Shown here: positions 1 through 7,425 of the stretch, piece by piece
How the letters are laid out: each line of letters opens with the position of its first letter
How positions within the stretch are numbered: position 1 is the stretch's first letter
Source: Chloroflexi bacterium HGW-Chloroflexi-4
GTDB lineage: Bacteria; Chloroflexota; Anaerolineae; Anaerolineales; Anaerolineaceae
Direction: 5' to 3'
DNA length: 64,000 bases
Assembly: GCA_002840715.1 (NCBI GenBank)
Contig: PHBW01000006.1
Coordinates: forward strand, 124,001-188,000
The notes under the pieces: generated by a model
Seen by the model: the letters and a program-made list of their open reading frames with translations, nothing else
Databases searched by the model: none
Told to the model about the DNA's origin: nothing
Translations under genes and position numbers: made by a program

Positions 1-1
1 G

Positions 2-703
2 GCTCTGCCGGTGGATTACGGCGATGTTTGCATCAACTATGACAAGGCTTACTTTGCCAGCCAAGCTCTTTTGCTGCCGCAAAGCCTGGATGACCTGCTC
101 AAGCCTGAATACGGCCAGGGCAGCGGCACAGAAGGACTGCTGGTGGTTGAAAACCCTGCCATTTCCTCCCCCGGGCTGGCATTTCTTTTGGCCACCATCG
201 CAGAATACGGCGAGGATGGCTATCTGGATTACTGGCAGGCGCTTAAAGACAACGGTCTGGTGGTGGTGAATGACTGGAGTACGGCTTATTACACCAACTT
301 CAGCGGAAGCTCAGGCAAGGGGGCTCAGCCAATGGTGGTGTCTTACGCTTCAAGCCCGGCAGTGGAGGTGGTATATGCGGCAACACCGATTACGGACGCT
401 CCGACTGCCTCACTGGTAGGCGATGGCATGTGCTTCAGGCAGATCGAGTTTGTGGGCATCCTAAAGGGGACCCAAAATGAAAAGATGGCGCAAAAATTTG
501 TGGATTTCATGCTGGGCAAGGATTTTCAAGAGGACATGCCCCTGCAAATGTTCGTTTACCCGGTCAACCCCGACGCAGTCTTGCCTGAAGTTTTTGTAAC
601 CTATAACCAAATACCTGAAACCACCGATGCACTTGACGCGCAGTTGATCGCTGAAAAACGCGATGTGTGGATCCAGGCCTGGACGGATACGGTCTTGAAA
701 TAA
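2..703 (+). CDS. thiB: thiamine ABC transporter substrate-binding protein ThiB (5'-truncated by window edge)
   Basis: The extracytoplasmic receptor of a thiamine importer; it captures thiamine or its phosphates and delivers them to the permease. The frame is open to the left edge, so the N-terminus and signal peptide lie outside the window; the 233 visible residues are about the C-terminal two thirds. ThiB-like traits include YGDVCINYDKAYF near the visible start, the stretch ending SSPGLAFLLATIAEYG, NDWSTAYYTNF and the SYASSPAVEV loop, then a C-terminal FVDFMLGKDFQE/MFVYPVNPDA segment. The stop overlaps the next start (TAATG), so it is translationally coupled to the permease. A ferric or other type 1 receptor is possible, but the motif order fits ThiB best. 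Confidence 0.85.
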   Translation, partial: ALPVDYGDVCINYDKAYFASQALLLPQSLDDLLKPEYGQGSGTEGLLVVENPAISSPGLAFLLATIAEYGEDGYLDYWQALKDNGLVVVNDWSTAYYTNFSGSSGKGAQPMVVSYASSPAVEVVYAATPITDAPTASLVGDGMCFRQIEFVGILKGTQNEKMAQKFVDFMLGKDFQEDMPLQMFVYPVNPDAVLPEVFVTYNQIPETTDALDAQLIAEKRDVWIQAWTDTVLK

Positions 704-2379
704 TGCCAAACCAAGGAAAGCCGCGAAACAGGTTTTTGTTTAGCAAAGCCCTTTGGGTATTGCCGGCGGCTTTCCTATTGTTTTTCTTTCTAGTGCCGCT
801 CGTAAAGATCCTGCTGGTGATGGTCTCACGCAGCGGCGTGTTGAGCGCCAATGCAATCTTGCAGCCATTGTTGTTTACTCTATGGCAGGCTGCACTTTCG
901 ATGCTGCTGACACTGGCGCTTGGGCTGCCGGCTGCTTACATCTTTGCACGCTATAACTTTACTGGCAAGGGCGCATTAAGACTTTTAACCACCCTGCCGT
1001 TCATTTTGCCCACTGTGGTGGTGGCGGCAGGTTTCAGCGCACTGCTCGGTCCGCGCGGGTTGCTGAACGGCTGGTTGATGCAGGCATTCGACCTGCAAAT
1101 TCCGCCGATTTCGTTTATGAATACGCTGGGTGCGATATTGATCGCACACGTTTTTTATAATACCTCGGTGGTAATTCGTATTGTGGGCAGCGCGCTGGTG
1201 CAGTTTGATCCGCGGATCGAAGAAGCCGGCAGAGTGCTGGGCGGATCGCGCTGGCGGGTCTTCCGCGAAGTGACACTACCCCTGTTGAGACCGTCCATTC
1301 TGGTGGCGGCGCTGATGGTCTTTTTGTTTGACTTCACCAGCTTCGGGGTGATCCTGCTGCTGGGCGGACCGAAGTTCGCAACCCTCGAAGTTTCGATTTA
1401 TACCCAAACGCTGTCGATGTTAAATTTGAAGATGGCCGGGCTGCTCTCTTTCATTCAACTGGCCTGCACCTTCGGTCTCACACTTTTGTATACGCGGTTG
1501 AACGGTAAACGCAGTGTTCCGTTAATGCCGCGATTGAAAGGTGAAGGCGTGCGTAAACCGCACGGTATTTTTGAAAAGGCAGCCATCGTTTTTCTAGTTA
1601 TCATCCTGATAGTGCTGATCGTTTCTCCTCTGGCTGCCCTGGCAATAAAATCAGTGCTTCAGATGGATGTCTCGACCCAAACGACCAGTCTGACACTGGC
1701 GCATTATCGCGAACTTTTCATCAACCGCAACGACGCTTTTTTCTACGTTCCACCGGCTAAAGCAGCCCTCAATTCGCTGTATTATGCAGCGGTCACTGTG
1801 CTGATCTCGGTCGGGCTTGGGTTGACTGCGTCATATGCATTGGTACGTCAGCAGGGATTGAAACGCTGGCTTGATCCGCTGATCATGCTGCCACTCGGCA
1901 CCTCCGCGGTGACGTTGGGGTTGGGTTTTTTGATCACTTTTAACCAACCGCCGCTGGATGTGAGCAGTTTTCCACTGTTAATTCCGCTGGCGCACAGCCT
2001 GGTGGCGCTGCCCTTCGTTGTGCGCACGATCCAACCAGCGCTTGCATCCATCCCGGCGTCGTTGGGTGAATCCGCGGCCAGTCTGGGCGCATCTCCGTGG
2101 CAGGTGTGGCGCAAGGTGGAACTTCCAATCATCCATCGTGCGATTATGGTGGGAGTTATCTTTTCATTCACGCTGTCACTGGGTGAGTTTGGCGCAACCA
2201 GCTTTTTAGCCCGGCCAGATACGCCCACTCTGCCGGTGGCGATTTACCGCTTCTTATCACAGCCCGGGGCAATGAATTACGGTCAGGCCATGGCTATGGC
2301 TACATTGTTGATGCTCGCCTGTGCCCTGGCAATCGGTCTGCTGGAAAAGCTTCAGGTGGAAGGAAGTGCGGAGATTTGA
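703..2379 (+). CDS. thiP: thiamine ABC transporter permease ThiP
   Basis: Inner-membrane permease of 558 residues with two fused transmembrane halves, as in ThiP/FbpB. Each half carries an EAA loop that docks on the ATPase: one near residues 175-200 (EEAGRVLGGSRWRV) and one near 465-490 (GESAASLGASPWQVW). About twelve hydrophobic segments are visible, starting with ALWVLPAAFLLFFFLVP at the N-terminus. An in-frame upstream start exists at 667, but the ATG at 703 overlaps the thiB stop and gives the usual short cytoplasmic N-terminus. The gene lies between the receptor and ATPase genes of the same importer. Confidence 0.88.
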   Translation: MPNQGKPRNRFLFSKALWVLPAAFLLFFFLVPLVKILLVMVSRSGVLSANAILQPLLFTLWQAALSMLLTLALGLPAAYIFARYNFTGKGALRLLTTLPFILPTVVVAAGFSALLGPRGLLNGWLMQAFDLQIPPISFMNTLGAILIAHVFYNTSVVIRIVGSALVQFDPRIEEAGRVLGGSRWRVFREVTLPLLRPSILVAALMVFLFDFTSFGVILLLGGPKFATLEVSIYTQTLSMLNLKMAGLLSFIQLACTFGLTLLYTRLNGKRSVPLMPRLKGEGVRKPHGIFEKAAIVFLVIILIVLIVSPLAALAIKSVLQMDVSTQTTSLTLAHYRELFINRNDAFFYVPPAKAALNSLYYAAVTVLISVGLGLTASYALVRQQGLKRWLDPLIMLPLGTSAVTLGLGFLITFNQPPLDVSSFPLLIPLAHSLVALPFVVRTIQPALASIPASLGESAASLGASPWQVWRKVELPIIHRAIMVGVIFSFTLSLGEFGATSFLARPDTPTLPVAIYRFLSQPGAMNYGQAMAMATLLMLACALAIGLLEKLQVEGSAEI

Positions 2380-2382
2380 GAG

Positions 2383-2431
2383 TAGAGAATAGAGAATAGA
2401 GAATCGGGATTAGTAATTAGTAATTAGGAAA
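2383..2431. repeat. heptanucleotide tandem repeat tract
   Basis: Seven consecutive 7-mers fill the gap between permease and ATPase: TAGAGAA three times, TCGGGAT, TAGTAAT twice, then TAGGAAA. The 7-bp phase is unbroken across the change of unit. It resembles the short tandemly repeated heptamers known from cyanobacteria and seen in other large environmental genomes. It sits inside an operon, so it is transcribed. Confidence 0.85.
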
Positions 2432-2454
2432 AAGAGTATTATTGAGATGAAATT

Positions 2455-3504
2455 ATGAATCTACTCGAAATCGTCGGCATCCACAAAAACTACGAAGGCA
2501 AGCCGCTGCTCAAGGGGATCAGCCTGAGCGTTTCAAGCGGTGAAACTTTATGTTTGTTGGGCCGCTCCGGCAGCGGTAAGAGTACGCTGCTGCGCATCGT
2601 TGCCGGGCTTGAAACCGCCGACAGCGGCGATGTGCGCTGGAACGGCGAGAGCGTTTGCGATGTGCCCACCTGGAAGCGGCAGTTCGGATTGATGTTTCAG
2701 GATTATGCGCTCTTTCCGCACATGAATGTGAGCGAGAATGTGGCTTTCGGGCTGCGTATGGCAGGGATGAAGAAGGCTGAGACTTCGTCTTTTGTGCATG
2801 AGGCACTTGAACTAGTCAACATGAGCGGATTTGCGACCCGCAGTGTAACAGATCTCTCAGGCGGTGAGCAGCAGCGCATCGCATTGGCGCGCGCACTGGC
2901 ACCCCATCCGCGGCTGCTGATGCTGGATGAACCTCTGGCGGCACTTGACCGCGCTCTGCGCATGGAACTGCAGGAGGAACTGCGCGAGCTGCTGCACAAG
3001 ACGGGCATCCCGGCAATTTATGTGACGCATGACCAGGAGGAAGCCTTCGTGTTGGGTGACCGCATAGCTGTTTTGTCTGACGGATTTGTCGAGCAAAGCG
3101 GCAGCCCGGAGGAAGTGTATAAAGCCCCCAAGAATCGCAGTGTCGCTGAATTTTTAGGGATGAGCAATTTTATTGAAGGCAAGGTGGTGTCCGTAAACCC
3201 CTTAGAGGTAAAAACTGAAATAGGATTGCTTTTGCCATCCAATTGTTTGAAACCTGATGTAAAGATTGGTGATCAATTATTGGTCTTAATCCAAACCACC
3301 GGTGCAAACCTTGCTACCAGGCAAGGTGGAATTAACAAAATCAATGGGGTTGTTAGCGAGTGTGTTTTCAGGGGGGATGATTTCAAAGTAACAATAAGCT
3401 GTCATGAAACGATTTATGTATTTTCACTGTCAGAACATTGTGAAATGGGGCAATCCATTACGATTCAAGTGCCTGATTCATCCATCGTTTGTCTGGAAGA
3501 ATAA
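2455..3504 (+). CDS. ABC transporter ATP-binding protein (ThiQ-like, with C-terminal TOBE-type extension)
   Basis: ATPase of the importer, 349 residues. Visible motifs are Walker A GRSGSGKST (about residue 37), Q-loop FQDYALFPHM, signature LSGGEQQR (about 137), Walker B RLLMLDEPLAALD and the switch His in YVTHDQEE. ThiQ proteins are usually about 230 residues. This one carries about 110 extra residues from 235 on, in the place of the TOBE regulatory domain of PotA/FbpC-type ATPases. That extension is visibly AT-richer than the ATPase core. It follows thiP by 75 bp, across the heptamer repeat. Thiamine as substrate is inferred from the neighbours; the ATPase alone would be called polyamine/iron type. 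Confidence 0.82.
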   Translation: MNLLEIVGIHKNYEGKPLLKGISLSVSSGETLCLLGRSGSGKSTLLRIVAGLETADSGDVRWNGESVCDVPTWKRQFGLMFQDYALFPHMNVSENVAFGLRMAGMKKAETSSFVHEALELVNMSGFATRSVTDLSGGEQQRIALARALAPHPRLLMLDEPLAALDRALRMELQEELRELLHKTGIPAIYVTHDQEEAFVLGDRIAVLSDGFVEQSGSPEEVYKAPKNRSVAEFLGMSNFIEGKVVSVNPLEVKTEIGLLLPSNCLKPDVKIGDQLLVLIQTTGANLATRQGGINKINGVVSECVFRGDDFKVTISCHETIYVFSLSEHCEMGQSITIQVPDSSIVCLEE

Positions 3505-3527
3505 TTGTTTGATTCAGATTAAGAGCT

Positions 3528-3563
3528 AACTCCCGCGGTTTTGAAAAACAGCGGGAGTTTTTC
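3528..3563 (+). terminator. rho-independent terminator of the thiamine ABC operon
   Basis: AACTCCCGC pairs with GCGGGAGTT around a 14-nt loop and is followed by a run of T. It lies 24 bp after the ATPase stop. Confidence 0.85.
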
Positions 3564-3633
3564 GGAGAGGTGTGCGTTTAGTCATGATAGATCCAAGAAA
3601 TCGAAGATTTCGAGATCTGCGGAAGCCCAACGA

Positions 3634-4209
3634 TTAACTTTTTACTTCGGGTTGTGTTTTCTTCTTCTTGAAGATCAGTTTGGTTACGACAATGGTGGTC
3701 AGGATGATCACCACGCAGACGGCTATAACCGGCACCACGACAGACAGGAAGGAAACCGCGGTTGAAGCGACGTCCTCAGCCATGCTGACAGGGACGTTAC
3801 CCACGCCGCCGGTGGCTGCCGTCACGGCCGGTCGCACGATCAAGGATTTGACGGTATGCACACTGCCGGCAACGAGCAAGCCAGCGATCAAACCGAGCGT
3901 TGGGTTGACGTCACCAATTTGATTTGCGGTGGCGGCAAAAACAATTGCGCCTGCGGTTGGACGCACAAAAGATTGAATGACATCATTGACGTGATTTACA
4001 GCAGGAATTTTATCCGCGAGAAATTCAACAATTGAAAGCACGATTAACACACCGATGGTCAACCAGGAGGTTAAAGCGCTCCAAGGTTCCTGTAAATGGA
4101 TCAGGTCGGTATATTTTGCCAGTAATGCGACCACCAATAATGGGATGTAGGCATTCAAGCCAGCGCTGGCCGACAAACCAAATGCCGAAAAAATGTTAAA
4201 TATTTCCAT
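3634..4209 (-). CDS. DUF4126 family membrane protein
   Basis: A 191-residue polytopic membrane protein of the DUF4126 family; function unknown. The N-terminal FGLSASAGLNAYIPLL and the Gly/Ala-rich helix with RPTAGAIVFAATAN are typical of the family. Four to five hydrophobic segments are visible and the C-terminus ends in a basic KKKKTQ tail. It is followed closely upstream (15 bp) by another membrane protein gene on the same strand, so the two may be co-transcribed. Confidence 0.8.
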   Translation of the reverse strand: MEIFNIFSAFGLSASAGLNAYIPLLVVALLAKYTDLIHLQEPWSALTSWLTIGVLIVLSIVEFLADKIPAVNHVNDVIQSFVRPTAGAIVFAATANQIGDVNPTLGLIAGLLVAGSVHTVKSLIVRPAVTAATGGVGNVPVSMAEDVASTAVSFLSVVVPVIAVCVVIILTTIVVTKLIFKKKKTQPEVKS

Positions 4210-4224
4210 GTTTCCTCTTCTACA

Positions 4225-5037
4225 CTAAATCTGGAATCCACTCCAGGATCCCGTCAGGCTCAACCGAATCAGGTCCATCAAGCCGATCTGCACGAGCGCG
4301 CAGATGACGCCCAACAAGTAAAAAGTGATGCCGTCTTTGAGCTTTTCGAGAGTGTTCTCCTTGTTTAGAATAATACTCCATAACAGGGTATAGACCATCC
4401 CCAGGATGACAAACACAGTACCTGTGGATAGGATGGCAATAGGATAGTAGAGCATGGGAATATCCAACCAAATTAAAACACCGACCACGATCATAAACAG
4501 CAATAAAAGAAAAAAACGCTTCCAGCTTTGCAGCACAGGGCGCGGATTGGATTCCTTCCAAAGTGTCTGGTTCCAAAGTGGCAGCAGGATATTGGCTAAA
4601 ACGACACCCATCAACAAGCCGGTGCCGAGGCGCAGCCAGTTGGAAGGCGGGTAAAGAGGAGATATTGAAAAGAAGGAAGCCAACATGGAGTTGACACCGT
4701 CCACAGTGAAAATGAGCAAAAAGAAAGCCAATACCATGATTTTTGCGGTAGAGGGTTTGCCTGACAAACGTTGGTTCGATTTGAGAATCGCTAAAGCCAG
4801 CAGTGTGCCGAGGTACATACCGGTACAGCGGGCGCAAAGAGGTAAAAGCTTGCCGCCAATCTCAATGGTATGGCTGGCGATTTGATGGCAGACGGCATAT
4901 CCTATGGCTTCCAATTTCCCATACACACCGTGCGGTGTTTCAATCGCCCAAATTGAAAAGAGCGCCAGCAGCAGCACCAGCAAGCTGATCTTGACCCATT
5001 TACGGTTCGTCCAATTGGAAAATTTCATTTGAGGCAT
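4225..5037 (-). CDS. DUF2085 family membrane protein
   Basis: A 270-residue integral membrane protein of the DUF2085 family. The diagnostic segment is near residues 46-75: VCHQIASHTIEIGG followed by LPLCARCTGMYLG, with conserved Cys, His and paired Cys that look like a metal or redox site at the membrane face. About seven hydrophobic segments follow. The biochemical role is unknown. The first ATG has a TGAGGT sequence about 13 nt upstream; a second ATG three codons in (MKFSNW) is an equally possible start. Confidence 0.78.
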   Translation of the reverse strand: MPQMKFSNWTNRKWVKISLLVLLLALFSIWAIETPHGVYGKLEAIGYAVCHQIASHTIEIGGKLLPLCARCTGMYLGTLLALAILKSNQRLSGKPSTAKIMVLAFFLLIFTVDGVNSMLASFFSISPLYPPSNWLRLGTGLLMGVVLANILLPLWNQTLWKESNPRPVLQSWKRFFLLLLFMIVVGVLIWLDIPMLYYPIAILSTGTVFVILGMVYTLLWSIILNKENTLEKLKDGITFYLLGVICALVQIGLMDLIRLSLTGSWSGFQI

Positions 5038-5112
5038 TATACGGGTGATTGAACCTCAAAGCAAGTTTTGCATTTCTTTCTTCTGTAAGGTTCTACAATA
5101 TTCGTTGCCATA

Positions 5113-5140
5113 TTGACTTTCATCTTCATTTAGTTATACT
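5113..5140 (+). promoter_or_regulatory. sigma70-type promoter for the leader/Rieske transcript
   Basis: TTGACT, a 16-bp spacer and TATACT form a good vegetative promoter. Transcription would start near 5147, giving a leader of about 190 nt before the Rieske gene. Confidence 0.6.
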
Positions 5141-5178
5141 TACGTTACCAGACAAAATAAGTTGTGCCATCCTAACGA

Positions 5179-5265
5179 TGAGGAGGTGGTGTCTATGATA
5201 GATAAGTATTTTGACCAACGCGCTGCGACATCCCTCCTCACGATGAGCTAGGGAAGTCGCAGCGC
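5179..5265 (+). promoter_or_regulatory. candidate leader RNA with two mutually exclusive folds
   Basis: The leader contains TGAGGAGG (5179-5186), the ribosome-binding site of a short ORF. An exact 8-nt complement, CCTCCTCA, lies at 5233-5240. A competing, much longer hairpin pairs 5220-5235 with 5250-5265: ten G/C-rich pairs, one A-A mismatch and five more pairs, with an inner CTCA/TGAG mini-stem. The two pairings share bases, so either the ribosome-binding site is sequestered or the long hairpin forms. This is the architecture of a translation- or attenuation-controlled leader. The ligand or trigger is unknown. Confidence 0.5.
5195..5251 (+). CDS. 18-residue leader peptide ORF (candidate)
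   Basis: ATG at 5195 lies 8 nt after a strong GAGGAGGT ribosome-binding site and reads MIDKYFDQRAATSLLTMS before TAG at 5249. The ORF runs into the long hairpin, so a translating or stalled ribosome would melt its left arm. No run of one amino acid marks it as a classical amino-acid attenuator. It may be a sensor of translation state, or a coincidence. It is too short for confident gene calling; the strong ribosome-binding site is the main support. Confidence 0.45.
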   Translation: MIDKYFDQRAATSLLTMS

Positions 5266-5271
5266 AAAACA

Positions 5272-5300
5272 CAAAGAGCCGTCCGCGTGACGGCTCTTTG
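5272..5300 (+). terminator. strong hairpin before the Rieske gene (possible attenuator)
   Basis: CAAAGAGCCGTC pairs perfectly over 12 bp with GACGGCTCTTTG around a 5-nt loop. The following U-tract is weak, so it may be a conditional terminator or a structural stem. It ends 36 bp before the Rieske start. Confidence 0.55.
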
Positions 5301-5336
5301 CATGCAGATCAACTATTATTTGGTGCCAGAGGATAG

Positions 5337-6311
5337 ATGATTCGAAATCAGTGGTATGTGGTTTTACAGGCAAAGGAACTAAAAAAGGGCAAAGTGCTGG
5401 GCGTGACACGTATGGGAGAGAAGATGATCTTCTGGCGGGATGCGACCGATAAGCCAGTTTGCCAGGCGGATTCTTGTCCGCACCGCGGCGTGGCGCTGAG
5501 CATCGGCTGCCTGGTTGAGGATCACATCCAATGTCCATTTCACGGTTTTGAATACGATGCCAGCGGTAAATGCGTGCTGGTTCCTGCCAATGGCAAAGCC
5601 TCAGAGCCGCCAAAAGCCTTGAAGGTTGGCACCTATCCGGCACGAGAGGCACACGGCTATATCTATATCTGGTGGGGAGAAGTACAGCAGAATTACCCTG
5701 AACTGCCCTGGTTTGATGATCTGGATGAAACATTTACCACCAGTGACTTGACGGACAACTGGACAGTGGATTATTCACGCGCCATTGAAAATCAAATGGA
5801 TGTATTCCACATTCCCTTTGTGCATGCTGACTCGATTGGACGCGGCAACCGGACCATTGCAGACGGTCCGCTGACTGAGTTAATAGAAGATACGATGGAG
5901 ATTTGGGTTTACAGCCGCCCTGATGACGGTATTTCAACAGCGAAGAGAGCCTCTGAGTTGGTAAAACCAAACAGGCAGCCATTTTTGAAATTCCGTTTTC
6001 CTAACTTATGGATGAACCGAATCTCAGAAGATGTGCGCATCACCGTTTTCTTTACCCCGATTGATGATGAAAACTGCAAGATCTACCTGCGAAGCTATCA
6101 GCGTTTTATGAATGTGCCTATTTTACGAAGCCTGATTGCCTGGACGTTCAATCCCGCAAACAGGCACATACTCAATCAGGATAAACGTGTTGTGCTCACC
6201 CAGCGTCCAAAGAAAACAGGGATGAGAATTGGCGAGGTACTGGTGCCGGCTGACGGACCCATTATTTTATACCGAAGAACACGAGAACAGTTACAAAAAC
6301 AACCCGATTAG
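5337..6311 (+). CDS. Rieske non-heme iron oxygenase (aromatic ring-hydroxylating oxygenase alpha-subunit type)
   Basis: An O2-dependent oxygenase component of 324 residues; substrate not recognisable. The N-terminal Rieske [2Fe-2S] ligands are C47-x-H49 and C66-x2-H69 (CPH and CPFH). The mononuclear iron site is visible as N152, D155, H158 and H163 in ENQMDVFHIPFVH. The layout resembles pheophorbide a oxygenase/VanA-like single-polypeptide oxygenases rather than alpha-beta dioxygenases. No reductase or ferredoxin partner is adjacent. It is expressed behind the structured leader at 5113-5300 and is convergent with the B12 photoreceptor gene. Confidence 0.85.
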   Translation: MIRNQWYVVLQAKELKKGKVLGVTRMGEKMIFWRDATDKPVCQADSCPHRGVALSIGCLVEDHIQCPFHGFEYDASGKCVLVPANGKASEPPKALKVGTYPAREAHGYIYIWWGEVQQNYPELPWFDDLDETFTTSDLTDNWTVDYSRAIENQMDVFHIPFVHADSIGRGNRTIADGPLTELIEDTMEIWVYSRPDDGISTAKRASELVKPNRQPFLKFRFPNLWMNRISEDVRITVFFTPIDDENCKIYLRSYQRFMNVPILRSLIAWTFNPANRHILNQDKRVVLTQRPKKTGMRIGEVLVPADGPIILYRRTREQLQKQPD

Positions 6312-6322
6312 GGTTGTTTTTT
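6295..6322. terminator. bidirectional terminator between Rieske and carH-like genes
   Basis: AAAAACAACCC pairs with GGGTTGTTTTTT. The hairpin includes the Rieske stop codon and has A- and T-tracts on both sides, suiting the two convergent genes. Confidence 0.75.
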
Positions 6323-6327
6323 GAAGA

Positions 6328-7302
6328 TCATCCTGCGAACGAATCGTGTTTCTTGCTCTCGAGAATGGTTTTAACCGTTTTGATGGATTGCGAGATCGTC
6401 TCACCAAGATAATAACCGGGAATTTTGTTGATCAATTCAGGGTTGCGATTAAAAGCAGAGCCGCCGAATCCGAAGATGGGTTTTGGCTTTACGCCGCTGA
6501 TCAGTTCATCAAAATTGAATAAGTCTTCGGTGGCTTCCTGAATAGTGGCAGCCAGAATGACCATTTTTGGTTTTTCAACTTTAATGTAATCCACCAGGTC
6601 ATCCATTGGTAAATCAGGGCCGAGATATTCAACATGGTAGCCTGCATCTCTTAACAGCATGGCAGTCACCAAAGAACCAATCTCGTGAAGTTCCCCAGGG
6701 GCACCACCCACCATAATATAAGAAATTCTGCGGTTCACGGGCAGAGCTTGATAAATGGCCAACAGCTTGGATCGTATGAATGCGCTGGCAAAATGTTCGA
6801 CAGCCACAAAGATTTTTCCGTTATACCAGGCTTCGCCGATTTCTCTGAGAGTAGGAAAAATCACCATCTCAACCAGCGGGAAAAGGTCAAATGATGCCAG
6901 TGCCTGGTTAAAAATTTTGCCCGCAGCCGCTTCATCTCGAGTCACCAGTGCGTTATAAAAAAGCTTTACAAATTCAGAGGCAGGCAGACTGGAATGTTTT
7001 GAAGGGGAAGGAGCCGGCGTGTTGATCACTGCTTCAGGTGATATACCTTTGCGAATATTCGAACGATAATCTGAGATCGCAGAACTGATGGAAACGCCTG
7101 TATCGACCTGATTCTTCAGCCACACTAGCAGCGCCACATCGCGTTCACTGTATAGACGGTAACCATTTTCAGCGCGGCTTGGCTCCAATATTTTATATCT
7201 GCGTTCCCAAGCCCTAAGTGTTACAGGTTGAACGCCTGTTCGCTGGCTGACAGATTTGATATTGTATTTTGCTTCGTCAGGGTAATCGACGATCTTGGGC
7301 AT
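6328..7302 (-). CDS. CarH/LitR-type B12-dependent photoreceptor transcriptional regulator
   Basis: A 324-residue MerR-type repressor fused to a cobalamin-binding light sensor. Residues 13-80 are the MerR winged helix (SVSQRTGVQPVTLRAWERRY). Residues 105-190 form the helical B12 cap, and 193-320 a Rossmann-like B12 fold. The photoreceptor signature W-x9-EH is exact: W159, E169, H170. The lower-axial-ligand motif E-x-H-x2-G is present as E204, H206, G209. In characterised CarH proteins adenosyl-B12 drives tetramer formation and DNA binding in the dark, and light breaks it. Tandem TnnTACA repeats upstream suggest autoregulation. A non-photic B12 sensor is possible, but the W-x9-EH motif argues for light. 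Confidence 0.85.
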   Translation of the reverse strand: MPKIVDYPDEAKYNIKSVSQRTGVQPVTLRAWERRYKILEPSRAENGYRLYSERDVALLVWLKNQVDTGVSISSAISDYRSNIRKGISPEAVINTPAPSPSKHSSLPASEFVKLFYNALVTRDEAAAGKIFNQALASFDLFPLVEMVIFPTLREIGEAWYNGKIFVAVEHFASAFIRSKLLAIYQALPVNRRISYIMVGGAPGELHEIGSLVTAMLLRDAGYHVEYLGPDLPMDDLVDYIKVEKPKMVILAATIQEATEDLFNFDELISGVKPKPIFGFGGSAFNRNPELINKIPGYYLGETISQSIKTVKTILESKKHDSFAG

Positions 7303-7339
7303 ATGTTTAATCCTAGGTGACCGGTAAAGAGCATTGTCA

Positions 7340-7361
7340 TTGTACAGGATTCATACAAGGG
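7340..7361. promoter_or_regulatory. tandem 11-bp operator-like repeats (CarH-type)
   Basis: TTGTACAGGAT and TCATACAAGGG abut exactly and share TnnTACAnnnn in 11-bp phase, the spacing described for CarH operators. They lie 38 bp upstream of the photoreceptor gene, between it and the divergent pepT, just upstream of the putative pepT promoter. Confidence 0.5.
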
Positions 7362-7367
7362 TTTCAA

Positions 7368-7397
7368 CTGACTTTCGTCTGTAATGGAGTTTATAAT
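7368..7397 (+). promoter_or_regulatory. putative promoter of pepT
   Basis: CTGACT and a perfect TATAAT are separated by 18 bp, giving a start near 7404 and a leader of about 22 nt that includes the GGAGGT ribosome-binding site. Confidence 0.45.
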
Positions 7398-7425
7398 ACT
7401 GTTAACTCATTTCATGGAGGTATGG

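Noticed and set aside
5248-5733. 161-codon frame on the minus strand
   Set aside because: Antisense to the Rieske domain and running into the leader hairpins; no motif and no ribosome-binding site.
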